From assembly GCA_030425145.1 (NCBI GenBank), contig JAUHVK010000012.1, positions 1-64,000 on the forward strand: a stretch of 64,000 nt of DNA. The letters are read 5' to 3'. The stretch is from Alphaproteobacteria bacterium. GTDB taxonomy: Bacteria > Pseudomonadota > Alphaproteobacteria > Rhodobacterales > Rhodobacteraceae. The translations under genes and the position numbers were made by a program. The notes under the pieces were generated by a model. The model made no database searches. It had not been told where the DNA came from and was given only the letters and a program-made list of their open reading frames with translations. The first letter of the stretch is position 1; the number at the start of each line of letters is the position of its first letter. Shown here one piece after another: positions 26,258-33,669 of the stretch.

Positions 26258-27037
26258 ATGCGCGATGCATGGCTGTCCCGTCTGGGATTGCCCTCGGACC
26301 TGCCGGTGACGCTGGACAGCCTGACCACGATCATCCGCGCGCATCTCGACCGTATCCCGTTCGAGAACCTGAGCGTTTTCTGCGGCGACGTCCCCGAAAT
26401 CGACCCTGATGCGCTGGCGGCGAAGATCCTGCACCACCGGCGCGGTGGCTATTGTGTCGAACTGAACCCGCTTCTCTTCGCCGGTCTGCGCGCGTTGGGC
26501 TTCGACGCCCGCCTTCGAATGGCTCGCGTTCTTTGGCAGCGTGACGTGCCCGGCCCTCGTAGCCATTGCCTCTGCCTCGTGCGACTGGATGGAGGGGAGT
26601 ACCATGTCGATGTCGGTTTCGGCGGACCGGGGCCAACTGCGCCGCTGCTGCTTGGTTCAGACGACCCGGACCTGCGCACCGAAACGCGCGCCGAGCTGGG
26701 CACAGTTCTCAGCCGACGGGTGGGCAAAGACGACTGGCGCGACCTTTATGCCTTTACGGATGAGCTGACGACGATGTCGGATGTGCAGGCGGGCAACTGG
26801 CTGGCGGCGACCTTGCCAGGGTCGATCTTTACGCGCGGGCTGATCGTGACGCGCCATTCCGGCGACACGCGGATGGTTCTGGACGGTGCGACCTTTCGCA
26901 AGTTTGCCAAGGGTGCAGAACCAGAGGTGGAATCTTTGCAAACTCCAGACGCGGTTCTGACCTGCCTTGATGAGGTCTTCGGGATCGACCCGCCGACGGG
27001 TTTGAAGGACGCATTGGTACAAAAAGGCATTTTTTGA
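26258..27037 (+). CDS. nat: Arylamine N-acetyltransferase (NAT)
   Basis: The 259-residue product is read from the ATG at 26258, which gives the usual NAT N-terminus (a short helix before L-D-R-I-P-F-E-N-L-S). A GTG at 26237 is possible. The catalytic triad is visible as the Cys in RGGYCVELN, the His in RSHCLCLVRL and the Asp in HVDVGFG. NATs transfer acetyl, propionyl or malonyl groups from CoA to aromatic amines or hydrazines. It follows the extradiol dioxygenase by 29 bases on the same strand. In mycobacteria a nat gene likewise sits beside the extradiol dioxygenase hsaC, so a physiological link is plausible. Confidence 0.88.
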   Translation: MRDAWLSRLGLPSDLPVTLDSLTTIIRAHLDRIPFENLSVFCGDVPEIDPDALAAKILHHRRGGYCVELNPLLFAGLRALGFDARLRMARVLWQRDVPGPRSHCLCLVRLDGGEYHVDVGFGGPGPTAPLLLGSDDPDLRTETRAELGTVLSRRVGKDDWRDLYAFTDELTTMSDVQAGNWLAATLPGSIFTRGLIVTRHSGDTRMVLDGATFRKFAKGAEPEVESLQTPDAVLTCLDEVFGIDPPTGLKDALVQKGIF

Positions 27038-27054
27038 CCAATTGGTAAAAAATG
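27028..27054. terminator. AT-rich palindrome at the NAT/LysR convergent junction
   Basis: ACCAATTGGT (27037-27046) is a perfect 10-base palindrome flanked by a T-run on the left and an A-run on the right, so the dyad extends to about 26 bases with one mismatch. It overlaps the NAT stop codon and can act as a bidirectional terminator, since each strand ends in a T-run. Confidence 0.5.
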
Positions 27055-27073
27055 GATGCCGGAGTCGAAAGCT

Positions 27074-28249
27074 CTAACGTTTCGAGTGACCGACCCGCCG
27101 CAACGTATCGACAAGCAGAGCCTGCGATTGCGTCGGCACCCAATCCGACCGAGTGGTGATCCCGATAGACCGCCCCGGCCAGTTCCCGGCAACATCGATC
27201 CGCGCCAAGAGACCCTTTGCGATCTCCGCTTCTGCTTGAGCGCCTGACACGCAGGCGATGAAATCGCCCGAGCGCAGCATTTCACGGATCAAGAGGATGG
27301 AGCCACTTTCGATCACGCTGGCCGGGTAGGGGCAGTCATGCGCGGCGAAATAGCTGTCAAACTGATCGCGCGAGGGCGAGCCTGGACGTGGCACCACCCA
27401 AGAGCGGTCGGCAAGCTCTTTGAGCGCGATGCTTCGGCCAGCCAATGCATGGTCAGGCGCGCAGACAAAGGCAAGGTAATCGTCAAAAAGCGCTTCCTGA
27501 CAAATGTCGCCAATCGCGGCGGGAACGCGCAACGCGCCGACGATCACGTCGATGTCACCACGGCGCAACCCTGACAGCAGGTCGTCATAGGGACCGTCAT
27601 TGATCTCGACCGTCAGGCGCGGGCGGTGACTGCGGAATTCAGACAGGACTTTAGGCAGAAAGGCGGACCGGGACAGAGGAAGCGCGCCAATAACGATGCG
27701 TCCCGCTTCGCGCCCGTCGAATTCGGCCATATCAGCATCCGCCTGGTTGAGTTCGGAGAATGCAAGCCGTGCCGCCTGGGCCAATCGCAGAGCGGCCTTG
27801 GTCGGTTGCAGCCCATGGGGAGCGCGGTCAAATAGAGGCATCCTGGCCTCGTTTTCCAATTGACCGATGGCCCGGTGAACAGACGGTTGCGAGAGGCCAA
27901 GGCGCTTGGCGGCCAGCGTGAAGTTCTCTGCCTCGGTGACGGCGACCAGGGCCCGCAACTGCGCGTGGGTTACGGTGAGGGGGAGTCGTGGCGACAAATC
28001 GGACAGCACCGGATCAAGCTGCGCAAAGGCGCGTTTGATCCGATTTGCGAGTGTGCTTCCTCGCGGGTTTGCAAAAACCCCTTGCTGGGACCGCGTGAAC
28101 AACGGACCGCCTGACTGTTGTTCCAGTTTATGCAGGGTTTGGCTGACGGCGGGCTGCGATATGGAACAGATCTCGGAGGCTTGCGTCAGCGCGTGAACCT
28201 CGGCCACGGTCAGGAACACGCGCAAGTGGCGCAGGTTTCGAGAGATCAA
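27074..28249 (-). CDS. LysR-type regulator with two tandem N-terminal winged-helix domains
   Basis: The protein has 391 residues, about 90 more than a standard LysR protein. Residues 1-70 form a first LysR helix-turn-helix (LTQASEICSISQPAVSQTLH). Residues 93-150 form a second, complete one (FTLAAKRLGLSQPSVHRAIG), and a normal effector-binding domain follows from about 170. It is divergent from galBCD, with 163 bases between, and probably activates that operon in response to a gallate or protocatechuate ring-cleavage intermediate. The duplicated DNA-binding domain is a real feature, not a frameshift, because both are in one open frame. Confidence 0.87.
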   Translation of the reverse strand: MISRNLRHLRVFLTVAEVHALTQASEICSISQPAVSQTLHKLEQQSGGPLFTRSQQGVFANPRGSTLANRIKRAFAQLDPVLSDLSPRLPLTVTHAQLRALVAVTEAENFTLAAKRLGLSQPSVHRAIGQLENEARMPLFDRAPHGLQPTKAALRLAQAARLAFSELNQADADMAEFDGREAGRIVIGALPLSRSAFLPKVLSEFRSHRPRLTVEINDGPYDDLLSGLRRGDIDVIVGALRVPAAIGDICQEALFDDYLAFVCAPDHALAGRSIALKELADRSWVVPRPGSPSRDQFDSYFAAHDCPYPASVIESGSILLIREMLRSGDFIACVSGAQAEAEIAKGLLARIDVAGNWPGRSIGITTRSDWVPTQSQALLVDTLRRVGHSKR

Positions 28250-28412
28250 ATTGATTTTCTCTGATTTTTTATCATCATAGCTCCTATTTCACGATGGTTT
28301 TCGCAGTGGTTTGAGAATTCATTATAGCTAAAACTTATGCTCCTTCGCGGCAATGCAAATTGCCATGCGGGCCCCTTCCAGCGACAAAGCCATGACGTTC
28401 AGGGAGATTGAG

Positions 28413-29144
28413 ATGACCACCAACAAGACCGCCCTCGTGATTTCCGCCCACGCAGCAGACTTCGTCTGGCGTTGCGGTGGCGCCATCGCTCTGCATGCTG
28501 AGAAAGGCTATGATGTGACGATTGCTTGCCTGTCCTTCGGGGAGCGTGGCGAGAGCGCACGACTTTGGAAGGAAGGGAAATCTCTCGAAGAGATCAAGGC
28601 CATCCGGCGCGGTGAAGCGGAAGCGGCCGCAGATGCGCTTGGCGTGGCGCGGCTCGAATGCTTCGATCTGGGGGATTACCCGCTGCATCTGGAGAAAGAG
28701 GACAAGTTTCGGCTGGTCGATTTGATCCGTGAAGTCCAGCCGGCGTTCATGCTCAGCCACAGCCAGTACGACCCCTACAACACCGACCACATGTACATGA
28801 CGCAAATTGCGCTCGAAACGCGGATGATCGCGCAAGCTTGGGGCCATAATCCGGGGCAGAAGGTACTGGGGGCACCGCAGCTATACCTGTTCGAGCCGCA
28901 CCAGACAGAACAGATGGGATGGAAGCCGGATGTCTTCCTCGACATCACGTCCGTCTGGGACAAGAAGCGCAAGGCGATGGAGTGCAACGAAGGGCAAATC
29001 CATCTGTGGGAGTATTACACGCGTGTCGCGCAGCAGCGCGCCAACCACTTCAAGCGAAACTCAGGTGGTCAGGCAGGTGGGCGCGATTGTCAGTATGCCG
29101 AAGGGTTCCAGTCGATCTTCCCGAGGACGGTTGACGAACTCTGA
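28413..29144 (+). CDS. galB: 4-oxalomesaconate hydratase, GalB (PIG-L/LmbE-type metalloenzyme)
   Basis: This 243-residue protein belongs to the PIG-L/LmbE deacetylase superfamily. Its metal-site segment is SAHAADFVWRCGGA in place of the deacetylase AHPDDE, the form I associate with GalB of Pseudomonas putida. GalB adds water to 4-oxalomesaconate to give 4-carboxy-4-hydroxy-2-oxoadipate. The ATG at 28413 is chosen because it follows CAGGGAGATTGAG; upstream in-frame starts lack a site. Together with galC and galD directly downstream it gives the complete lower pathway of gallate and of protocatechuate 4,5-cleavage. The ring-cleavage enzyme itself is not adjacent. Confidence 0.85.
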   Translation: MTTNKTALVISAHAADFVWRCGGAIALHAEKGYDVTIACLSFGERGESARLWKEGKSLEEIKAIRRGEAEAAADALGVARLECFDLGDYPLHLEKEDKFRLVDLIREVQPAFMLSHSQYDPYNTDHMYMTQIALETRMIAQAWGHNPGQKVLGAPQLYLFEPHQTEQMGWKPDVFLDITSVWDKKRKAMECNEGQIHLWEYYTRVAQQRANHFKRNSGGQAGGRDCQYAEGFQSIFPRTVDEL

Positions 29145-29210
29145 CCCGGAACGCTCAGCAAGACCAAGTGGCCGGGCCCACCCGCCGCACATATCGCCAA
29201 GGAGACCCAA

Positions 29211-29882
29211 ATGCCCGTTGTCGTGCAGAACATCCCACGTGCAGATCAGTCCGTCATAGACGCGCTCGGTAACATGGGGGTGGCTACCGTCCATGAAGCG
29301 CAAGGTCGGATCGGTTGCCTGCAATCTTACATGCGCCCCATTTATCGAGGCGCACAGATCGCCGGATCTGCGGTGACGATTTCTGCACCACCCGGGGACA
29401 ATTGGATGCTCCATGTGGCGATCGAGCAATTGAAGGATGGGGATATTCTGGTTCTCGCTCCAACCTCGCCCTGCGACAACGGCTATTTCGGCGACCTGCT
29501 TGCCACGTCGGCCCAAGCGCGAGGCTGCCGTGGACTGATTATCGACGCAGGCGTGCGGGATACGGTTGATCTGGAGCGTATGAACTTCCCCGTCTGGTCC
29601 AAGGCCATTTCGTGCCAGGGCACCGTCAAAGAGACGCTGGGCGATGTGAACGTACCTATCGTGTGCGCTGGGCAGACGATCAACGCGGGGGATATCATCT
29701 GCGCTGATGACGATGGGGTCTGTGTGGTGCGTCATGAGGATGCGGCCGAGGTTCTGGCCGCTGCGCAGAAACGCCTGGACGCCGAGGAGGCCAAACGGAC
29801 GCGACTCGCGAGCGGGGAGTTGGGGCTCGACATCTACGACATGCGTCCGCGTCTTGCGGCCAAAGGGCTGAAATATGTCTGA
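29211..29882 (+). CDS. galC: 4-carboxy-4-hydroxy-2-oxoadipate aldolase / oxaloacetate decarboxylase, GalC (LigK, HMG aldolase)
   Basis: This 223-residue protein has the RraA-like class II aldolase fold. The conserved G-x-L-x-A-x2-A-x2-R-G-C region appears as [24 protein letters not shown], with the active-site arginine and metal-binding aspartate. The enzyme splits 4-carboxy-4-hydroxy-2-oxoadipate into pyruvate and oxaloacetate and can also decarboxylate oxaloacetate. It starts after CAAGGAGA and overlaps galD by eight bases. RraA-type RNase regulators share the fold, but length and neighbours support the aldolase. Confidence 0.88.
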   Translation: MPVVVQNIPRADQSVIDALGNMGVATVHEAQGRIGCLQSYMRPIYRGAQIAGSAVTISAPPGDNWMLHVAIEQLKDGDILVLAPTSPCDNGYFGDLLATSAQARGCRGLIIDAGVRDTVDLERMNFPVWSKAISCQGTVKETLGDVNVPIVCAGQTINAGDIICADDDGVCVVRHEDAAEVLAAAQKRLDAEEAKRTRLASGELGLDIYDMRPRLAAKGLKYV

Positions 29883-30921
29883 GGGGATTCCCTGCCTGTG
29901 GATGCGCGGAGGCACGTCCAAGGGCGCGTATTTCATAGAGAGTGATCTGCCCTCTGACCCAACCGCGCGGGATGCGTTGCTGCTGCGGATCATGGGAAGC
30001 CCCGACGCCCGGCAGATTGACGGGATCGGTGGTGCTGATCCTCTGTGTTCCAAGGTCGCCATCCTCAAGGCGTCGGACCGCGACGACGCGGATGTGGACT
30101 ACCTGTTTCTGCAGGTCTTTGTGGACGAACCCGTTGTTTCGGATGCACAGGGCTGTGGAAACATCCTTGCCGGTGTGGGGCCGGCGGCAATCGAGGTGGG
30201 ACTGGTCACAGCGCAGAACGGCGAAACGCCTGTTCGGATCCATATGCAGAATACCGGTGAAGTGGCTGTCGCCACAGTCCAGACGCCGGGAGGCTGGGTG
30301 ACTTATGAAGGTGACATGCGGATTGATGGAGTACCGGGAACCCATGCACCAGTTCAGCTGGTTTTCGAGGGGCTTGCAGGCTCCATGTGTCCGGCGCTCT
30401 TGCCAAGCGGCAATGCGGTTGACCTGATTGATGGTGTGGCCTGCACGCTGATCGACAACGGTATGCCGATTGTCGTGATGGATGCGGCTGACTTTGGTTT
30501 GACCGGGCAGGAGCCGCGCGACCAGCTTGATGCGGATACAGGTCTGAAACAGCGCCTTGAAGCGATCCGGTTGCAAGCGGGTCCAATGATGGGGCTTGGC
30601 GATGTGGCCGACAAATCCGTCCCGAAAATGACGTTGGTCAGCGCGCCGCGCGATGGCGGGGTGATTTCGACCCGCAGTTTCATCCCGCACAGGTGTCATT
30701 CGACTATTGGGGTGTTTGCCGCAGTGTCCGTTGCCACGGCCTGCTATATGAGCGGAACTCCCGCGTATGCGCTGGCACGCTTGCCTGAAGATCAAGTCTT
30801 TGCGGTGGAGCATCCCAGCGGTGCTGCACCCGTGATCCTTATGCGGGATGCGGACGGTGCGGTGACAGGCGCGGGGACGGTGAGGACCGCGCGCAAGCTG
30901 TTCCAAGGGCGGGTGTTCTAA
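29875..30921 (+). CDS. galD: 4-oxalomesaconate tautomerase, GalD (PrpF family)
   Basis: This 348-residue protein is a PrpF-type isomerase of the diaminopimelate-epimerase fold. The opening [14 protein letters not shown] is typical, as are [17 protein letters not shown] and the C-terminal [13 protein letters not shown] region. GalD converts the keto and enol forms of 4-oxalomesaconate so that GalB can hydrate it. It is the last gene of galBCD; a strong hairpin follows 21 bases later. Confidence 0.88.
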   Translation: MSEGIPCLWMRGGTSKGAYFIESDLPSDPTARDALLLRIMGSPDARQIDGIGGADPLCSKVAILKASDRDDADVDYLFLQVFVDEPVVSDAQGCGNILAGVGPAAIEVGLVTAQNGETPVRIHMQNTGEVAVATVQTPGGWVTYEGDMRIDGVPGTHAPVQLVFEGLAGSMCPALLPSGNAVDLIDGVACTLIDNGMPIVVMDAADFGLTGQEPRDQLDADTGLKQRLEAIRLQAGPMMGLGDVADKSVPKMTLVSAPRDGGVISTRSFIPHRCHSTIGVFAAVSVATACYMSGTPAYALARLPEDQVFAVEHPSGAAPVILMRDADGAVTGAGTVRTARKLFQGRVF

Positions 30922-30942
30922 AGCTGGTAAGGTGTCGTCGGT

Positions 30943-30975
30943 ATTCCCTTTTTCCGCGATGGAGAAAAAGGGAAT
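30943..30975. terminator. Strong hairpin after galD
   Basis: ATTCCCTTTTTC and GAAAAAGGGAAT pair perfectly over 12 bases with a 9-base loop. No T-run follows the stem, but the stem contains a T5/A5 stretch. It lies between galD and coxC and most likely separates the two operons. Confidence 0.55.
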
Positions 30976-30987
30976 TTGGTGTAGTGC

Positions 30988-31002
30988 AAGATTATCAATC
31001 TT
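30988..31002. promoter_or_regulatory. Palindrome upstream of coxC
   Basis: AAGATT-ATC-AATCTT is a perfect 6+3+6 palindrome, 35 bases before the coxC start. It is inside the only gap before the cox cluster, so it may be an operator or part of the promoter. No regulator is assigned. Confidence 0.35.
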
Positions 31003-31037
31003 TGCTTGATCGATAGGATTGCCTACAAGGCTGTCTC

Positions 31038-32171
31038 ATGGAGTTCCTTGAAGTCGGGTATAATCCATGGCTGGTTGCCATGTCCCTTGTTATCGCGCTT
31101 GTCGCGGGAGCAACGGGTTTGACGCTGACCAAGGACTTGTCGAAAAAATCCGTAACGCAGCGTAAACTGGCTGTCGCCCTGGCTTCGGTCGCGCTGGGCG
31201 GGGGCATCTGGTCAATGCATTTTCTGGCCATGCTCGGTCTGCGGATGCCGATCCTGTTCTACTACGACGCCGCGATCACCTTGGTGTCTGCACTGATCGC
31301 GATCCTTATGGTCGCCTTGGCATTGGTGCTGTTGCATTTCACCAGACGCAGCAACCGGACCATCGTAGCGGCAGGTGCCATAGTCGGACTCGGTATTCTG
31401 GCGATGCACTATGTCGGCATGGCCGGGATGCAATTGTGCCAGCCCGTCTACACGCCGCTCGGTGTGTTTGCGTCGTCGTTGCTGGCTGTCGTGCTCTGCG
31501 TGCTTGCCTTCGGCGTGGCCTATCAAACCCGCAGCGCGCGGAATATCGCGATTGGCACGCTGTGTTTCGGCTGCGCCGTGGTTGCGGTGCATTTCCTTGC
31601 AATGGCCGGGACGAATTTCATCGCTCTGCCTGAGACTGACGAACTTGGGCCGCTGATCAGCAATGAGACACTTGCCCTAGGCGTGATCCTATCGAGCTTT
31701 GTCATCCTGGGCACCTTTCTTTGGGTCGGGTCCACGTATCTGATCCCCACCCAGTACGAACCGGTCCCCGCCGGTTCGGCAGCAACACCAGATGTTGCTC
31801 CTGTAGCAGACGCGCCTGCGGCCAAACCCCGTCATAAGCCTGAATTCGTCAGCATTCCCTGTGAAAGGGATGGCAGCAAGGTGTTCATCTCGGCGAGCGA
31901 TGTGGCTTTCGTACGTGCCGACGGGCATTACAGCCAAGTCTACACAGCGAAGGATCGTTACTTCTGTGTCTGGCCCATTACCAAGGCCGCAACCAAGTTG
32001 CTGCCTGCCGGGTACATGCAGGTGCACCGCAGTTATCTGGTCAATCCGTCCATGGTCGCCGCCTTTGAGCGCAGCAAGGACAAGGGGCGCCTGACTTTCT
32101 CCGGTAGTAACCTGCCGCCAGTGCCCGTAAGCCGCTCTCGCCTCAAAGACGCACAGACTGCGTTCTGCTAA
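31038..32171 (+). CDS. coxC: CoxC-like MHYT-LytTR membrane regulator of the CO dehydrogenase cluster
   Basis: The 377-residue protein has an N-terminal MHYT membrane sensor (about seven helices, residues 10-245). It contains M-H or V-H sensor pairs in SMHFLAM, AMHYVGM and AVHFLAM, which may bind copper or a gas. A linker and a C-terminal LytTR DNA-binding domain follow (about 270-375, with YLVNPSMVAAF). This is the CoxC/CoxH architecture of the Oligotropha (Afipia) cox cluster. It lies before coxM, and a direct repeat of LytTR type occupies the gap, so it probably senses CO, oxygen or metal and controls coxMSLDEFG. Its ligand is not established. Confidence 0.87.
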   Translation: MEFLEVGYNPWLVAMSLVIALVAGATGLTLTKDLSKKSVTQRKLAVALASVALGGGIWSMHFLAMLGLRMPILFYYDAAITLVSALIAILMVALALVLLHFTRRSNRTIVAAGAIVGLGILAMHYVGMAGMQLCQPVYTPLGVFASSLLAVVLCVLAFGVAYQTRSARNIAIGTLCFGCAVVAVHFLAMAGTNFIALPETDELGPLISNETLALGVILSSFVILGTFLWVGSTYLIPTQYEPVPAGSAATPDVAPVADAPAAKPRHKPEFVSIPCERDGSKVFISASDVAFVRADGHYSQVYTAKDRYFCVWPITKAATKLLPAGYMQVHRSYLVNPSMVAAFERSKDKGRLTFSGSNLPPVPVSRSRLKDAQTAFC

Positions 32172-32178
32172 TCGCGCG

Positions 32179-32211
32179 CGCAATTCGTGCGGGCACCGGC
32201 GCATTTCGTGC
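32179..32211 (+). promoter_or_regulatory. 21-base-spaced direct repeats before coxM (candidate LytTR site)
   Basis: CGCAATTCGTGC (32179-32190) and CGCATTTCGTGC (32200-32211) differ at one of 12 positions and start 21 bases apart, two helical turns. Both contain TTCGTG, and a further TT pair falls at the same 21-base phase (32226). LytTR domains usually bind two such direct repeats, so CoxC is the obvious candidate. The rest of the 128-base gap before coxM holds its TAGGGAGGAG ribosome-binding site. Confidence 0.55.
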
Positions 32212-32305
32212 AAAAAGTGCGAAAATTGAGCGATTTCAAGAGTGATTGCCCGAACCCTGTGCACCCATCCGCGCAGCGAGAGAAATTGCTTAGGGAGGAG
32301 TGGCA

Positions 32306-33160
32306 ATGATTCCAGCTGCCTTTGAGTACCATCGTCCAAAGGACATGGCAGGGGTACTGGCCGTATTGGTGGAACATGGCGATGAAGCGCGTGTTCTTGC
32401 CGGTGGGCACAGTTTGATTCCGATGATGAAGCTGCGCATGGCGGATGTCCCGCATCTCATCGACCTGCAAGATGTCGACGGGTTGTCGGGCATCACAGTC
32501 GATGGCGGGCGCGTTCGTATCGGGGCAATGACCACGCAATCCGACATCATCGGTCATGCGGCACTTGCGGAGGCCGCGCCGATCATGCGCGAGGCGTCGC
32601 TTCAGATCGCAGACCCGCAGGTGCGGTACATGGGGACCGTTGGCGGCAACGTGGCTAATGGCGATCCGGGCAATGACATGCCGGGATTGATGCAGTGCCT
32701 CGATGCGACCTTCATCCTTGTTGGCCCGGATGGCGAACGCGAGGTTCAGGCCCGCGATTTCTACGAAGCCGCTTACATGACCGACCGCGAGGATGACGAG
32801 GTGCTGTTGGCCGTGGCCTTTGATGCACCGTCGGGCGGCTACGCCTACGAAAAGCAGAAGCGCAAGATCGGCGACTATGCGACAGCGGCGGCGGCCGTTC
32901 TGTTGGAGAAAAACGGAGACACCTGTTCTGCCGCGTCCATCGCGATGACCAACCTCAGCGATACGCCGGTCTGGTCCGAGGCGGCAGGCAATGCGCTTGT
33001 TGGAACTTCGGTCGATGCCGCGGCCATCGACGCGGCGGTTGCGGCCATGTTGGGCGATATCGACCCGACACAGGACAACCGCGGTCCGATCGAATTCAAA
33101 CGCCATGCAGCCGCCATGATCCTGCGCCGCGCCATCGCGCGCGCCTGGGACCGGGCGTGA
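32306..33160 (+). CDS. coxM: Carbon monoxide dehydrogenase medium (FAD) subunit CoxM
   Basis: This 284-residue flavoprotein carries the two FAD-binding motifs of the family, AGGHS (about 33-37) and T-V-G-G-N (about 110-114) followed by VANGDPGND. It passes electrons from the CoxS iron-sulfur clusters via FAD towards the quinone pool. The ATG at 32306 follows TAGGGAGGAG; a GTG two codons earlier is unlikely. It overlaps coxS in the order M-S-L typical of aerobic CO dehydrogenases. Confidence 0.9.
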   Translation: MIPAAFEYHRPKDMAGVLAVLVEHGDEARVLAGGHSLIPMMKLRMADVPHLIDLQDVDGLSGITVDGGRVRIGAMTTQSDIIGHAALAEAAPIMREASLQIADPQVRYMGTVGGNVANGDPGNDMPGLMQCLDATFILVGPDGEREVQARDFYEAAYMTDREDDEVLLAVAFDAPSGGYAYEKQKRKIGDYATAAAAVLLEKNGDTCSAASIAMTNLSDTPVWSEAAGNALVGTSVDAAAIDAAVAAMLGDIDPTQDNRGPIEFKRHAAAMILRRAIARAWDRA

Positions 33161-33174
33161 GGGAGGAACACATC

Positions 33175-33669
33175 ATGGCAAAGAAGATGCATATCCAGAT
33201 GACCGTCAACGGCGAGGAGCAGGAATTCCTGGCCGAGCCGCGTGAGCTTCTGATCCACACCCTGCGGGAGCGCCTGAACATCACAGGTCCGCATATCGGT
33301 TGCGAAACGTCCCATTGCGGGGCCTGCACCGTGACCATCAATGGCAAGTCGGTGAAGTCCTGCACCATGTTCGTGGCTCAGGCCAATGGCGCGGATGTGA
33401 CCACCATTGAGGGTCTCGGATCGCCTGACAGCCTGCATGTGCTGCAAGAGGCGTTCAAGGAACATCACGGTCTTCAGTGCGGGTTCTGCACGCCGGGCAT
33501 GATCACCCGCGCGTCCAAGCTGCTTGAGGAGATCCCGAACCCGACCGAGGAAGAGGTCCGCTTTGGCATGGCAGGCAATATCTGCCGCTGCACAGGCTAC
33601 CAGAACATCGTGAAATCCATCCTCGCCGCAGCGGCAGAGATGAGTGCAGCCAAGGAGGCAGCAGAATGA
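33175..33669 (+). CDS. coxS: Carbon monoxide dehydrogenase small (2x[2Fe-2S]) subunit CoxS
   Basis: The 164-residue subunit has the plant-ferredoxin cluster motif C-E-T-S-H-C-G-A-C with a fourth Cys in KSC, and the second cluster site C-G-F-C with C-R-C in ICRCTGY. It relays electrons from the Mo-Cu site of CoxL to CoxM. The ATG at 33175 is preceded by GAGGGAGGA, while the frame also opens six codons earlier with GTG. It overlaps coxL by four bases. Confidence 0.93.
   Translation: MAKKMHIQMTVNGEEQEFLAEPRELLIHTLRERLNITGPHIGCETSHCGACTVTINGKSVKSCTMFVAQANGADVTTIEGLGSPDSLHVLQEAFKEHHGLQCGFCTPGMITRASKLLEEIPNPTEEEVRFGMAGNICRCTGYQNIVKSILAAAAEMSAAKEAAE

Noticed and set aside
28250..28412. Repeated (C/T)ATAGCT in the LysR/galB gap as an operator
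   Set aside because: Only seven bases are shared and the copies are 47 bases apart in an AT-rich stretch; too weak to call.
29695..30906. A 403-codon minus-strand frame opposite galD
   Set aside because: No domain, no ribosome-binding site and full overlap with a confident GalD gene.
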